From Acanthaster planci (Eukaryota; Echinodermata; Asteroidea; Valvatida; Acanthasteridae), in contig NW_019091360.1 of the NCBI RefSeq assembly GCF_001949145.1, positions 1,647,231-1,711,230 on the forward strand: 64,000 nt of DNA, given 5' to 3'. This document shows positions 14,401 through 27,800 of the stretch, one piece after another. Under the pieces are notes generated by a model. The model searched no databases and was not told the DNA's origin. It saw nothing but the letters and a program-made list of their open reading frames with translations. A program made the translations under genes and the position numbers. The number at the start of each line of letters is the position of its first letter. Position 1 is the stretch's first letter.

Positions 14401-17400
14401 CCCCCCGGCCTCCTACAGTTGCCCAGAGACTCCGGAGCAGCCCACCGTACATAACTGTCTGTACACTTTGCCATCATAAATCCATTTGAGCCTAACAATA
14501 ATAAGTGGGCTTTACCACTGCGCTAATGGTGAATGCTTCAAGAAGAGAATCGGTGTTTCATTATGGACAATGACGAATGGAGAAGCTGAAAGATAAACAC
14601 GGTCATCATGTGTCCATGATGTCCAAGGTATTATCGTGATTGTACGTGCCGGATATTTTGCTGAGGGAATTACAAAATGACCATTGGATTCTAAAGTTTC
14701 CATCAGTCCGATGAGCTGGTGGCAGATTTGTGTTATTTATCATCAGAGTAAAACTTCACACTTGGTTGATTTACACATGTGAAATGTGTATCCAGTTTAT
14801 TGGGCATTTTTTAAATACCTCTCTACCGCAATGTGGGTGGAACCAAATCAGATAGGGACTGTTTAATTTGAATTCAGATACCATCTGATATCATTTGTGG
14901 TGTATCATCCCAGTAGGGGGGGGCACAACAAAAGACGGCATTATTCGGACGGATTACTCACGATTGTTTAGTCACGTTCGCCTTGAACTGCAATGCAGCC
15001 CCTTATCAACAACCCCAGGCAAGGTGTTTGCCATGTTCCTAACATTTTCAGGGTTGATTTGTTTCCGATAAACGGCTTTGGCAAATTCCTCCTTATCAGT
15101 GGAGAAGTATCAATGTACGAATTAGAGAGAGGGGTTGACCCAGCAAGGTCAGTTCAGGCAAGCGTCGGCCTTAGGGCTGCATTGGGCCCAGTTCCCAGGC
15201 GCTCAGGTGTTGCAAGCAAGAAATGTAACCAGTTATCTCAGCTATAATTTGGAATCTGAATGGGAGAGGCAGTGCGGCAGCGACTAGGTTGAAAGCATCG
15301 AAGTAAAAATCTGCTGCTGTACACTGGTTCCACCTTCTGCACACTGCTCCAAGCATCTCTGTACCTTCTTACAATACGATGCCTGCCCTTGTGCCTGTGC
15401 TTTAAACTTCACTAAATGAGAAATACATGCAAGAATAGTGTAGAAACAGTACCACAAATGTGGCCTAATCTAGCAAAATGAGTCGTAGGCTGTTCTTGAG
15501 CCAATTCTTTTTTTTTTTTAATTAGTCCAAGGCATTGAAAAGTCATCTTGCTCAGTATACGCCGTACATTTAAATCCTTGGATGCTCTTAACATTTTGGC
15601 CTGAATAATGTTCGTTTTTCCACAGGTTGCCAACAAACAATGTTCAAACAAAGTGCTGAGTTCGCTTTTTCTACTGTAGACTACTGCAACATTACCGAAG
15701 AAAGCCTGAGCACTCATTAGCCAGGATCTAGTCACATATATAATATATATATATAAAATATAATACAACCCCCCCCAAAAAAACAACCCTTCTGTAACAA
15801 ACATATGTATACATGTATTCAATTACTAGCAGATAAAACTAAAAGCCTAAACCAATTGAATACGTACAAGTGCTACCGTACATGTGTCACAGTTTTGAGC
15901 AACATGATCCATGATAGAAATGAATGGAGAAGAATTAAGAATAAGATTAAAAAGTAAAAACTAGGGCAGTGTGTCTCTGCTGATCAGGAGAAAGAGATCT
16001 GTGACTCTCTTATCTGCTCTGTGTTTATTTATTCTTGACATATACTGCTGGCCATGATTTCCATGAGGTCACATTGGCTGCAGCAAATGCAGGGTAAGTC
16101 ATCCATGTAACTGGACCCAGCCTTGACAGTGACATGGAAAATAACCATGAAATCGGCCCATGTAGGTGGAGATGGGAGATCGGGTACCAGAGGAAATTGC
16201 AACGTCTACGTCCGTACACACGGTAGTTGCAAGGGATTCCCAGGTAGTGTTACAAATCAGAGCTTATTGCACAGAAAGATATGGAGGCACATTAAACCAG
16301 CATGAAATATGAAGGAGTGTGTTTTTAATTTACATGGATGTGTTGGCTTACTGTGAAAATTTGATTTTTTGTGTGTTGTTTGCTTTAACGACATGGAAAG
16401 TCAAGTGGGCCGCAGGATATTTTACACATCAACTTCCAGTCGGTTCTCTTTTTGCACTCTCTCTGGAGGACACACAATTTGGCACTAGCCGTGTGTTTCA
16501 CACACGCACTTGTTTATTTTTCTAGGCCAATAAATTCACTGTACATTCATGTACTGGTACATTCAAGCAAAGTTGTGTAATGCGCACACTCTGCAGTCAA
16601 AACCATGCATGGGACTGGCAGCTTTGGTTCAGTTGTTTGATGCCAGCTTGCCAATCTTGATCCTTGTAACTGCTTTCTTTTGCTCTCACAATAAAAAGGG
16701 GAAAACTTTGAAGACAGTTGCTTTGGCCATTTGACTAGTAGTGCTAATCCTAGTTGCTCCTTCCCTGTGTCCTTTGTACAAGGTACAGTCTACAAGAACT
16801 CCCAAAGTGCAGAGCTTGTTTGATCAGAAGTGAGCCTCTCTCATCTTCTCGCTGATTAATGATATTAATTAAATGTCAATCTGCGGTCTCAGTTTTGTAT
16901 GATTTCTGAGCCAGGCTTGGAACAGGTGATCCTTGGTTGAGGAGTTGACGACAGGCCTGTTTAGATATCATTCGTCAGAGACAGCATCAAAGGATTTTTA
17001 TTTTTTAAGGAAATTAAGGAAAGTCTTAGTACTTTCAGAGCCAGTACTTCCGATTTTGCCAGATCTGGCTGAGTTTTGGGACTGAACGGTGATGGAAGTC
17101 ATCTGTCGTGGATGCATATTGCTATGACGTTTGTTGTCATTGATGAGGAAATAAGTACCGAGCATTTTACCACTGGTTTGTTCATTAAAAGAAGATTGAA
17201 GAGCTCTGTCCATTTAGAAAAAAAAATCCAGTTGGCTGTCATGCTTTGCAGTATTAACAATGTTCTTTTGCTTGGCCTTTTGCCAACCTGTTCTGGGGAC
17301 ACCAGTACATGTAGTTAATGACAGACTGTCTTGTAGATGAGCCTGAAGGATTATTTTTATATATATTTTTTTGCTAGCAAGTTTTTAATTTGTGCTAGCA

Positions 17401-19241
17401 CACTGGTATCTCTTCTGGATCACCACTGCATTGTGTGTATCCTTGTGGCTTTATTCTTGTGCCCCCCTCCCACATTGTGGAGCAAAGATACTTGAATGCT
17501 ACACGCACATATACGGCAAACGCGTGCGCTGTGCGCCATACACACAGCTTAGAGTCCATGTATGGCCATGTATTGCTTCTGTATACCAGTCTAAACACAG
17601 TAAGGCTTGTCAATCCTAACATTTCAGCAGAGTTTTGCATGCGTTCCTCAGAGGATCTGGGAATTTGGGGGGTTGAAGTTGACTGTGTAGGTCTTGATGA
17701 TCAAGAATTTGTTAGATTTTTGTCCATTCTAATGTCACTACAAGAAAGTTGGTACATTGTCAACAGACCTGTGTGCAGGAGTGTCGAATATAGAATTCAG
17801 CACAGAGCTCTCACCTGCTGCGTTCTTGTTACTCCAAAGCCGGAAAAAGTCAATTCACACAGCAGGATCTTCCGCTGTTCCCCTAAAATGGAAATCAAAG
17901 TTAGCAGGCATCTAATATGTCGATGGGCAGTGCTCCAATTCAGTCAGAAATTGGCCTCCAATGATCTCGGTAATTCAGCCATTAGAAGTGATCAGAGGGC
18001 CCTGTGAGTTGACGCTTTGTTGCGGAAATCAGACAGGCAGAGGCGATTTTCAATGTTTTGGGTCTCCCGATCCTGCTGAGATTTGGATTTTTAAAGCTCA
18101 CCGTGGCGCTAGATTTGGGAGCAGTTTGGAGGTTTAACTTAGTGGCTTTATATTGTGGGCAGTGGAGCTTTGATGTAGAGCAAGGCCGTAATTTACAATG
18201 TATTCCCAGGCCAGACTATACCTGGTGGGACTTAAAAAAATATCAGTGTGATCTGGAGTGCACCAATCGCACCTTCAGAAATTCATTTACGTGCAGCGTG
18301 GAAGGTAGGCCAGTGCCAACAGCCAGTAGGATTCTTGTGGCATTTGGTTGTGCAGTGCTGAATCTTAACTTGGCACTGTTTGGATCGATCATTTCAGCTG
18401 AGGTGATGAAAGGCGTCAGGCTTGTCTTCAAGGCAGGGTTCAATCATAAATGAATTGTCATCACAAGATGTCCACAATTAAGTCGGGATAAAAATGTGGG
18501 AAGAAATACATTTCTTGCTGAAGGACTTAATGGCTAGTCACACTCATACTGTCATCTAGCACCTATGTATTTGGCACCATCTGACTAAAATCTTATCAGA
18601 GTGAATTTTGGGTGGGGGGGGTATCGGCATAGAGGTCTTTCACATGATGTCACATAACGGATCTGGGTATTTCTGTTGGCGATTTCATGCACCCCAGAAT
18701 GTTGAGAGAACTTGAAGGCGTGCTTGTCTGCGTGGATCTGTGTAAATTGAGTGCTGACCATCAGAATCACGTGACTGAAAATTCTCTATACCAGTACATA
18801 TCTGAATGTTTTAAGTGTTATTTATTTCTGTTCATAAGTAAAAGACAACAATTTATGAAATGTTTGGGTTTTCAGACAATTGAAAGAGAGCATGTTCTTG
18901 AAATTTATTCAGGGGAGGGGCTGGGTTTTGTAGAGGGAGGATGATGTGGGTATTCACGTAGAAATTTCACTGATTCATGATACAAAAGCTTCTGATTAAC
19001 AAATAAACCGATTGTGCCTGCTAAATCACATGACCTATAGTGGGTACCAACAGCACAGCAACGTGTGTGTTGAGTGTTGTTTGCAAACAGTACAGCTAAG
19101 TTAAGGTATAGTACCCAGCACATCAGTAGTCTGAGTGCGATACCTACTGTCGGCTTTATTTTTGGTCAGTGATAATTAATATGAAACACTTTGCTTTTGG
19201 TGGATGCCGTGTTTGTTGATATTTAATACCCACTATAGGCA

Positions 19242-19405
19242 GGGGTGTGAGAATTCAGCTGATGTCAGCTATTTTTTGTTAAGATGTTGACCCTGAATTC
19301 CAGCTTTTTTTGTACACCTGGTCACTACAAAGGTGTGGGAACTTTTACATTTCAGCTTTTTGCTCGCTGTTTTAAGCTGTAATTTTAAGTGGTCGCTCAC
19401 ACCCC
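19242..19405 (+). repeat. Nonautonomous element with GGGGTGTGAG/CTCACACCCC ends, copy 1
   Basis: Ends ggggtgtgagaattcagc and ggtcgctcacacccc are 10 bp inverted repeats. The inside matches 54586-54748 in order and orientation. No coding capacity. Confidence 0.7.
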
Positions 19406-21420
19406 GTATAGGTCATGTGACTAAGTTGGCGCAGTCGGTCCAGTTAATCTCTCTCTTTCTACATTTTCCAATGGCTGGTAAACTATGCCCTGGTCTTCAG
19501 GACAAAAGCAAAACAATAATTTGTGTATTGTTCAAAAACCACATCCAGCTATCACAACTTCAATATCACCTCTATACATTAAATGAAAATGTGACTATCT
19601 TTCAAAGTACTGGAGAAAATGCACATGTTGAAGCACAACGTGGCTCCAGTCAAGTGTTATATTTCTGTAAACTTTGGTTGCACATAGGGATATGAAAAAG
19701 GTTTATACTCGCGGGAACGCATGCCATTCGCTGTGCGGCGGTACACTGATCAAACAGCTACGTGAGCAACCGTCTCCTTGCTCATCCTGGCTTGATGTCC
19801 AATTTGTAATTTCAATGATAATCAAACCCACACGGAAGAGCCTATTGCCAAAGTCCTTGGAGCACCGCTCCACTGAAACCAGATGGGTTTGTTTAAAAGA
19901 GACAGGACTCGAACAGTGTTTTCCCAATAAATACATGTAGTGTCCTTTATTACTTCCTGTCCGTGACAAGGTTGTAGCTTCACTTTGTTTTAACTTCAGT
20001 GCATCCACAAGGTCACCCTCTGCTGTTTTAATTAGGAAAGAGACAGGCAAACGGAGCGGGTTTGGTGCAACGACTGAACAAAAATGTTGGACAGTGAGAA
20101 GACTTATTTTTAATTTGGTTACAGCCTACAGCCTCAAAATGTTCCAGCGTCACTCATTCTTCTTATTTTGAACGTGCACTGTCTTAATGACAATGCTGGC
20201 TGCCATGGTCTCAGTGACAATGGTAGAAGCTTCTCTAGTCACTGAAGCAGTGATGTCATCCTGTAAAATACAGGCTAAGTCATAGATTTTGAGAAACGAC
20301 GTGACTAATTGATTTGGCAACTGCCCCAGCGTGCAGTCACGGGTGCATGCTTGGCGTAGTGCATCTCCCGGCCTACACGAAGGTCGTTCACCTGACATGG
20401 TTGAACTTCTTGGACAACATCTCCTTTGTGCACGCGGGCATCCCAAGTTGATGATTGAGCCGTCTGCTTGTGGGGGGGGAGGGGCACATCACGTGATGTG
20501 CTGGTAGGAGGCAAGCATGCAGGTGTGCTGGTACATTGCAGAGAGTTAACGCATGTTGGCCCTTGTGCTTGAGAATGTACACATACATGCACTTCCATTG
20601 TTTTCTCATCATGCGACGATGTGTCATCTCCAGAGGGACATGGTTCTGATGGTTTGTGCAACTGTTATTCTCTAGAAATCTACCACAGCACAGGCCAGCT
20701 CCCAGTAATACCGGTACATTCTTCTCGATGGGGTACATGTATATGTATATCTGTAATCGGGTTGAAGCTTTCAAGATGATTTACTTTAAGCACCTGCGGT
20801 AATGGCAGTGTTGAATGACAAGAACAGCCTGAAACTCCAACCTAATGAATGGTGTTTGGAAATCGTTCTACATGGATACTGTCCTCAGCTGTTCCAGAGA
20901 TGATTAATGTACATGCGAAAGTTACACGTACTTGATGACTAAATATGGAAGTAGTGACATTGTACATGTACATGTATTTGCAACACTGTGCTTCGGTTTC
21001 GTTGTTCTTTTTTGTCAATAAGCAGAGATACAGTATGTGCAACTGATATGAAGTTTATGCCGCTATGGAATGATTGAAAAATTAATGCTGACAGAACTTA
21101 GTTCATTTACTTAAAGACTTAAAGGTTACGTCGACGGGATATTTTGTCAAAGATCACAGATTTTTTTCAGCCACTAAAAATATTGTTGGGTCCTTGAAGG
21201 TATTGCAGTACATGTGGTGCTTAAATTTCCATCTCCAACTCTTTTTTGTTTGATGTTAACTCCAACGTCTTCACCTGTGAAAGTATCCACCGCACTGCAG
21301 CCCAGAATAAAAAAAGACCATTGTCAGAGTGTCTGAAAATTTAACGTCAGACAAGAATGCCTGATTGGGTGGTGCTTCTTGGCCCTTGTCAAATAGAGTA
21401 CCGAAGTGTGACGTCACTGT

Positions 21421-21528
21421 GAACCAGAAAGTGCAGTGCAAACGAATGGAGTACGTGCGCGTGTTGGTTCACGCGCTGGTTCTCGTGCTAATGCCTTTTA
21501 CACACTAATTGTGCGCATGATGTATTCA
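21421..21528 (+). repeat. 110 bp dispersed repeat, copy 2
   Basis: Same element as 5531-5639, about four-fifths identical by eye (gaaccagaaagtg, aacgaatggagtacg, ctaatgccttttacacac). It lies 250 bases upstream of exon E1. Confidence 0.65.
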
Positions 21529-21779
21529 CTTCAGTACTCTATAATGAAGGTCCTCAGATGTTTGAAGTTGTTATTAACTTTCTCACTGGGGTCTTAGGTG
21601 GCGGAGTGACCATGCCTAAACTTCAGCTGTTTTCTTTCACGTTTTCCCATCAGTGAGTTTTTATGTAATTTTATTCCTTGACTTTGAAAGCACTATCGGA
21701 TCCAGGACGTTGCAGGGCTCGTGTCTTCGTGGGAATTTTAATTCACATTTCCCCGTTTTTCATTTTCCCCTCTCTGCAG

Positions 21780-21869
21780 TTTGCGTTGGAAACGGCAATG
21801 GTGTGTCCAGCTCAGTGGACATTGACAATGATGACTACCACTACCAGTCACTGAAGGAGCGGTTTGAAG
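21780..21869 (+). CDS. Egfr: Egfr exon E1: start of mature ectodomain (L1)
   Basis: Acceptor ctctgcag at 21772-21779; donor gtatgc from 21870. Phase 1 in, phase 1 out. Encodes residues 1-30, beginning VCVGNGNG and ending SLKERFEG. It aligns with the N-terminus of mature EGFR (VCQGT... to SLQRMFNNC), and the phase of its first intron equals that of vertebrate EGFR exon 1/2. In vertebrates the L1 start and the next strand are one exon; here they are split by an 804 nt intron that holds only homopolymer runs. Confidence 0.85.
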
Positions 21870-24800
21870 GTATGCTCCTAGGTGTTATTCACAGGAGAGC
21901 CATTTGGGATTGGGCTCTAGTTTCCACTCTCCATAATTTGGAACTACCAATGGAAATGCAACGATGTCATTCTCCATGTATATTCCCCCCCCCATTGAAT
22001 CATCTCCGTTTCCAAATGAGCTGAGTTGGTGGAAAATATTTTTTTTAGGGATTGCATCGCTGAGTTGATTCAAAATGGCCGACTTTTGAACAATTTTAGT
22101 TCAACGGGGGTGTGCACTTCGTCATCTTCAAAATGCCTGATTCTGAACCTTGCTTTGATGTTGAATAGGGTATCCAGTGTTTTGTTGTTTCTCTTTTTTT
22201 GCAGCAGCAGCAGAAAAAAAAGAAATCTTTCTTGTAAAGTTTGTGCTTCTCTTGTCTCCATCCACGTCAGTTAGGCTGAGCACAGAAACTGAGCACAAAA
22301 AGTGTCCATGAAAGGCTCAGGAATTTCTTGCTTGTGACCACTTCACTTGTAACATGTTGTCATTTTCCGGGGGGGGGAGTATGGGAGAAAGGGCTTTTGG
22401 AAGAGACTCCAGTGTTAAAAAGATTCCATTCTTGCTGAAAGGTAGACGGCATTTTTCATGGGTCACCCACTGTCCCTAAAAATATTTTGACATCCTGATA
22501 TTCAGTGTAAACGGCACTGCATGGACTTGTTGAAATGGTACTTTTACGGGAAAAGCCATTCATGGGGGAAGGCACTCGTCACAATAAAATATGAGGTAGG
22601 GCACTCGTTACAAAACACTGGGGTTCAATATTGCCCTTACATTAGAGTCCCCCTCCTCTCTCGGTATTGGCAGGTTGCACCTTCGTGGATGGCAACCTGG
22701 AGGTGAAGTTCATCCGGCAGTCACACTTCAACATGTCCTTCCTGAAGGACATCAAGGAGGTGACTGGCTATGTACTGATCCTGCTGTACTACCCGGCGGT
22801 CCTCTCCTTCCCCAACCTGCGCATCATCCGGGGCTCCACGCTGTACGAGGGTGACCTGGCGCTGTATGTGGCCACCACTTACCACAACCGGCTGCCCGAG
22901 GTGGGGCTGCGGGAGCTGCACTTCCCCAAGCTACACGGTGAGTGCGCAAGCCAAGGAGGGTGCTGTCTCCGGGCTGCATGAGTCGCAGACCAGTGAGAGG
23001 CAGGTTCTTGCCTTGAAATTGCAGTCACGAAATGTTTGCTATGAATTTAGCTGGAGCTGAAGTGAGTTCAACTTTGGTTGATTTTATTGCGGGAATGTTT
23101 GATGTCATGCTGCAAAACTGCTTGTGTTCGCTTTTGCACCAAGTATGAACTTGGCTTGTAATAACCTGCCATAGGAAACAATGATAAATGCCACCATTTC
23201 AAAAAATTGGAGGGAAGGAAATTCACAAACCCTGTTTAGAATTCAGTGGACCATAAAGTGCTCTAATAATGTAGCACCGGCTTCGACAGCATAACAATTG
23301 AAAATTTAAGTTGGTCTGCCCAGGCTGTTTGAGGTGTATCTACTGGCCTGTTTTCTTAGGATTCATTTGCAGTGGGTTTTGTTGGCTTGCATTTTTTTTA
23401 TGCATTATTTTGAGTGTTTATCCTGCATCCTACTCGGCATACTTAGGTGCATCTAGGCTTGTCAATAAACCCCTCAGGTGGGACTAGAACCCACAACCTA
23501 CTGCTTACAAGGGCAGACATCAGGGCCGATTCAAGTCAGATGACAGGCAGGTACAGCACCAAGTGTTTCTTTAACATGTGATTTGAAATGAGACTCTCAG
23601 AAGTGGTGAAGTTTAAATCTTGCTCAGTCCAACAGAATGCATTCACAGAAAGCAAAGAAGGTCCAGCGTTCATTTCTTCCCAGCCAACGAGCAGAGCTTA
23701 GATCGACTGTACGCAGGTAGCCTCATGCTGTTCAGTCTAATAGCCACGTTCACCTCTTGTCTCCTTCACCTCTTGTCTCCCAGAAATCATTAAAGGCAAG
23801 GTCAAGTTTGTGGACAACCGTGACCTCTGCTATGTCAAAACCATTGACTGGCATGACCTGCGTCCAGATCTAGATCCGTGGTACTCGGATCATGCCACAT
23901 CGTGCCCTGAAGGTGAGGCCATATTCAAACCTCCCCCCGTACATCTAGTGGGGAAAAGAGGGGGTGCAGGGATTTTTTGGGGGGAATTGGAAGGCCAACA
24001 TTTCAGAAACGGCGTTGGCATCTTTCTTACCAGTTGAAATTTCTTTTCCAGGCGAAAATAGTTGGACATTCATTTGTAGAAATTTTTTTTTTTTCTAGCC
24101 ATGCCACTGTTTCCACCCGTAACATTGTGTGGAGTGAATTCCAATAAGTGCACTGTCTAAAGATGTAGGGTTTCTAACCAAGTGCTTGCCTACTGGTGGC
24201 CAATCTTGGGGGGGAAATCTTGTGGTGATGCAGTACATTGATGTCATTTGTGACTCGCTCGGCAAAAATGAGTCACGCGTCGCCAAAGTCACTTTCGAGT
24301 TAAAAGCCCATGAAAGGATCCTGCAAAGTATTTAAGCAGTAGCAACCAACATTTTCAAATCGGCACAACGGTGACCGGTGACTCCTGTCCAAAGAGCGGG
24401 TCACATTTAATCGGACTCTGCTGCAGTTACTGTGTGATGTCGAATACCAGAGTGACCACCATAGGATAAGCGGCACCACCACGATCAGTAACTGCCCCTC
24501 TGAGATGATGAATTCTTCCAACTTTTATCTCTTCCCACTACTACCGTTACAGATCCTCCTTGCGCTCCAAACTGTCCTGGAGGATGTTGGGGAAGTGGTC
24601 CCGATATGTGCCAAGTGTGTAAGTAAAAAGAAAGGATCTTATACGAACCGAAGAGGTGCCGGAGATACTGGGGAAAAAAAGACCTAAATATGGAACTTCG
24701 TGAATAGCCAGCTGGAATTAAACTCCAAGCCCCTCCGGATTCACAAAGTGTCCAGAAAATCTGTCAAAAATAAATGAGCGGTTGGCACTAGATAATGTGG

Positions 24801-27800
24801 TTGGTCTTCATACAAACTTGAAACATGGATTACATGTACATCTGAAAATATTTTGAGTGCCTTGGGGCAAACTGATCATTGAACGAAGATTTGCCACATA
24901 AATTGTCTGATTTATTATTATGTTTATTAATAGAGCAGACAGCATCAGGTCAGAATGATGTGAATCGTAAAAATTATGTTTGGGCTAAACTACAGGATTA
25001 GGTTTTAATACAGAAAGCAAATATTTCTGACGGTCCAACCGATTGAGAGATTTATTTAGGAAATGCCTTTGATGTGCTGGCATATGTACCAGATGAATGT
25101 AGATTGGACTTGATTGAAGAAAAAGTCGGAAACTTTGCCGAAATTGAAGTTTGAATGCCTTGATCTGTTCCCCTGAGATTCGACTCAGTGAGACTTTACA
25201 GCGTCTCAGCTGAACCATCGTTTGAAAGTTAGCCGTGCTCCTTGAGCAACTTGGATCCTGAGCCTCACAAGTGCGTTGTATGATATGCACTACCGACGGC
25301 ATACAACTGTGTATTACATGTGTGCTCGAAAGTGTTTGCTGCATCCTTAATCGTCTCTGCTGTGCAGGTAATGTGCGGACCGCACATGGTTGTTCATGCC
25401 CATAGCTAAATCACAGTGTGGCATTATAGTTTACCGGTGGATCGCACTTGTGTACACAAAAGGTCTTTATCACCCTTTGTCTTTCCTTTTTTCCTTGTTA
25501 GTGACTCGTAAAAACTGCAGCGGGACATGTGACTACCGTTGCCGGGGACCGACGCAGGCCGACTGCTGCCACCGTAGCTGTGCGGCTGGCTGCACTGGAC
25601 CAAGTAACAGAGAATGCCTGGTAAGCATAAGAAAGCTAAATGTAAGCCTACATTTAGGTTGGTTCCCTAGTGGACATTTGGTTATGCTGTTTCCAATGTC
25701 ATTATCATACATGTAGGCTAGGTAAATCTTAAACCAAAAGAGGTTTTATTTTTTTAATTTGAAGTGATAAGTAGGACAGTTACGTATTAATCCACTTGTT
25801 TGGGGGTAAAACTATGTTTTTGTTTATAAATTTTGTTAATGGCGGGACCGAGATTTCACTTTTGCATGGAATGGCCCTCGGGTTTCCACATGGTTGTATC
25901 GATTGCTGTTAGCAGGTTAGATACCAAGATGCCTACTGTCATGGAAGAGATTGTGTATGACGTTATTCGATGATAAAAAAAGGTCAAAAATTGTGCGCTG
26001 AAATATTCCTGTGTTGTCACTGCAGCAAAAACTGATACTTCAGTGTGATGCATTTCATTTATGGTCACTCTGTTGACAACTTGTGTTCCACTTTCTGAGT
26101 CGTAAAGAAAAGAAATGTGGCCCTCTCTGAAGACTCATTGTAGACTCATTGTAGTCAGTTGGCAGTCAAAATAAAGATCTATCTTTGCCATGAGTCTTTG
26201 CCATCTATCTTTTGCTCATATCTGAGTCCATGCTTGTGTCAGACGCGGTGGACAGTTTCTGTGTGATTGCATAACATCAGGGACTGTTCGGTGATACTGT
26301 CTGCATCTCTTTATGTTGATATGGAAAACTAGACTTCAAATTACGTGACCTTAGACTGTAGGCTTGGGGGTCTCTAAAAGCAGCCAAAGGTTAGAAAAAA
26401 GTGTCCTAATTGTTGCCCATTCAAAACCTGCCCGGACTGTGCTCATGCAACTTTGAGCATTTCAGTTTTGACAAAGCCAGGCATAATAGGAGCACATTCT
26501 CTTTTCTCAACTTTCAGGCCTGTCTCAAGTTCACCATGGACGACCAGTGCGTTGAGGCATGTCCGCCTCGCACCATATACAACCCGGATACGTTCCAGAA
26601 CGAGCCCAACCCGGACTTCAGATATGCCTACGGGCCCAGGTGTCTCACCAAATGCCCCGGTAAGGAGGTTGTCTCTAGATCAGCTCCCTGATCTGGCAAT
26701 TTCTTGGCCCTTCAGAATCTTTTTTACTTTGTGTGAGGTTGAGTGCTTTGTACACATTTTGAATTGTTCATTTTTTGTCCTAAAAATGGAGAATTGCTTG
26801 TTTTGTGTAGCGCTGAATTCAAAACCCCCCAAAACCAAACTAGTCAAGAAAAATTCACCTTAAGAGAACTTTGGTTAAGGAGTTAGCCAAACAAACCTCC
26901 AATAATAAAAAAAAAAGAAACTGGATGTCATCCGACAATTCCTATTTCAAATTCCTCACAGTTTGGTCCATTGTTCATCTTCTTAACATTGTGCAGATAA
27001 TGTCTTGGAGGAGGGCGACAACTGTATCAACGAGTGTCCCACGGGAACCGTTGAAAGCACAGTACCGGGAGAAAATAAATGCGTGGAATGTGATGGCCCC
27101 TGCCCCAAAGGTACGTCAGTGAATCATGCAGTCACTGGCTCTTGAAAGGTGCCTGTAGTTTAGGGATTTCAAGAGTACTAATTTGTCATTCATTTATCTC
27201 TGTGTCTGGAATTTTGGGGGGGGGCTTGGGCGTCTGAGAATTACAGATTTATCTTCTGATACGGGCTGTTGGTTTGGGAATTAGGCCAAATGGTAAGATT
27301 GGAATCACTAAATGCAGAAAATAGTGTGTGTATCTGTGTGTGTGAGGGCATGTAAAATTGGAAACAAGAGATGCCATCTTTGGAAAGTGGTGTGAGTTTC
27401 AGATAGCAGAATGAAACAGGCAGCATGTCTGCAAGTTGAGCTGCGTACTCAAAATTTTACTGGGAAACTCTGGTGTTGGCGGTGGAGCAGATGCATTTCA
27501 TCAGAATTTTTGTCCAAATTTCTACTCTGCACAGTGTGTGATGGTGTTGAAAGCACCCTCTACAGAGAAGACTTCATCAACGGGTCGTTGTCCAACTGCA
27601 CCATCATCAAAAAGAACATCTTCATCGGCACATCCTCGTTTGAAGGGTAATTCTAGCATCTAAAAGAGCAATTAGTGTTAGTGTTGTGTTGGAGTCTGTC
27701 ACAAGTCCTTGCCAGTCCCTGTAAGTCCGTCACAAGTCCCTGTAAGTCCATCACAAGTCCATTACAAGTCATTCAGCCTTGAGCCAATTCACAAGCTATT

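Larger units (their letters stand above)
1..21779. other. Upstream noncoding region, probable 5' flank and/or first intron
   Basis: No exon with a recognisable protein was found in either strand over this 21.8 kb. The first recognised exon begins in phase 1, as the second exon of vertebrate EGFR does, so a short signal-peptide exon must lie upstream, either here or beyond the window. GC-richer patches at about 900-1100, 8160-8440, 12290-12620 and 14200-14450 contain C/G homopolymers but no convincing start-plus-signal-peptide-plus-donor. The region otherwise holds foldback elements, a 110 bp dispersed repeat and many TACATGTA words, listed separately. Outside those I see no structure. Confidence 0.6.

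Noticed and set aside
17435-18007. Open frame of 190 codons on the + strand
   Set aside because: No ATG at its start (GTG), no recognisable domain, AT-rich codon use unlike the receptor exons, and no splice sites placing it in a gene. Probably chance.
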